From assembly GCA_034435675.1 (NCBI GenBank), contig DAOTWP010000324.1, positions 1-6,170 on the forward strand: 6,170 nucleotides of DNA, written 5' to 3'. Made by a program: the position numbers and the translations under genes. The stretch comes from DAOTWP01 sp034435675 (GTDB taxonomy: Bacteria; Chloroflexota; Anaerolineae; Aggregatilineales; Phototrophicaceae). Below, piece by piece: positions 6,021-6,170 of the stretch. The first letter of the stretch is position 1. Every line of letters begins with the position of its first letter. Under the pieces are notes generated by a model. That model was given only the letters and a program-made list of their open reading frames with translations, did not search any database and was not told the origin of the DNA.

Positions 6021-6110
6021 GTACAACCAAATTGAAAATGTCGGATGTAGGGGCAGGTCTCAGACCTGCCCCTACGGAAAATAATCCCGCGAGATTTCTG
6101 TGGTTGTACT
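6020..6110 (-). mobile_element. 91-bp TIR element (MITE-like), copy B, inverted
   Basis: The 10-bp TIRs (6020-6029 and 6101-6110) are the same as in copy A. The interior is the exact reverse complement of copy A apart from two bases in the central palindrome. That palindrome (6047-6075) is perfect here: two 14-bp arms around one base. The flanks are TA on both sides (6018-6019 and 6111-6112), as expected for TA target duplication of the IS630/Tc1-mariner style, but copy A does not show it. Confidence 0.8.
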
Positions 6111-6170
6111 TAGTACACTGACAAGATTAAGTTGACTACTCAGATACAGCCCTCACCCCCTCAGTCCCCC
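6111..6170 (+). repeat. Right-flank direct repeat, copy B (runs off the window)
   Basis: This is co-oriented with 1659-1718 (53/60 identical, no gaps), although the adjoining 91-bp element is inverted. It ends in GCCCTCACCCCC (6149-6160), the left end of the GC-rich palindromic element, which continues past the window. Confidence 0.85.

Noticed and set aside
6018..6112. Firm assignment to an IS630/Tc1-mariner MITE by TA duplication
   Set aside because: TA flanks copy B on both sides, but copy A has CT on the left, and no transposase is present in the window to match ends with.
1..6170. CRISPR array, tRNA, rRNA or phage genes
   Set aside because: No regularly spaced repeats, cloverleaf or rRNA-like sequence, or phage or conjugation motif was seen on either strand.

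Overview
The window is GC-rich (by eye about 60 %) and carries four intact genes separated by long, repeat-filled intergenic stretches. No taxonomic marker gene is present. The GC-rich palindromic intergenic repeats, the secreted protein with PPC-like repeats, and the gene styles together suggest a Chloroflexota (Anaerolineae-like) bacterium. This is an inference of moderate confidence.

Layout: 1-189 is an upstream region with a small leader ORF that abuts the first gene. 190-1245 (+) encodes an M42-family metallo-aminopeptidase that resembles the subfamily linked to the NAGGN osmoprotectant cassette. 1246-1874 has no intact gene. It holds the C-terminal remnant of a VOC/glyoxalase-type gene, a 91-bp element with terminal inverted repeats, and a 137-bp GC-rich palindromic element. 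1875-2309 (-) encodes an OsmC-type peroxiredoxin. 2310-2761 is a divergent intergenic region with possible promoters on both sides. 2762-4003 (+) encodes a secreted acidic protein with three PPC-like beta-sandwich repeats that stops at the first residues of what looks like a fourth. 4004-4233 holds terminator-like hairpins, an extended -10 promoter with a perfect TATAAT, and a leader hairpin. 4234-5865 (+) encodes a thiamine-diphosphate enzyme of the acetolactate synthase / 2-hydroxyacyl-CoA lyase superfamily, closest in its C-terminal motif to the ILVBL/HACL2 type. A terminator-like hairpin follows, then a promoter, ribosome-binding site and six-codon ORF that runs straight into a second copy of the 91-bp element.

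The genes do not form an operon and show no clear shared pathway; each appears to be a single transcription unit. OsmC and the NAGGN-like peptidase both fit a loose stress or osmoadaptation theme, but the rest does not.

The strongest unusual signal is the repeat pair. The 91-bp element occurs at 1568-1658 and 6020-6110 in opposite orientations (89/91 identical after reverse complement). The 60 bp immediately to its right is in the same orientation at both places and is more diverged (53/60). The inner segment has therefore either flipped or inserted independently in both orientations at the edge of an older repeat.
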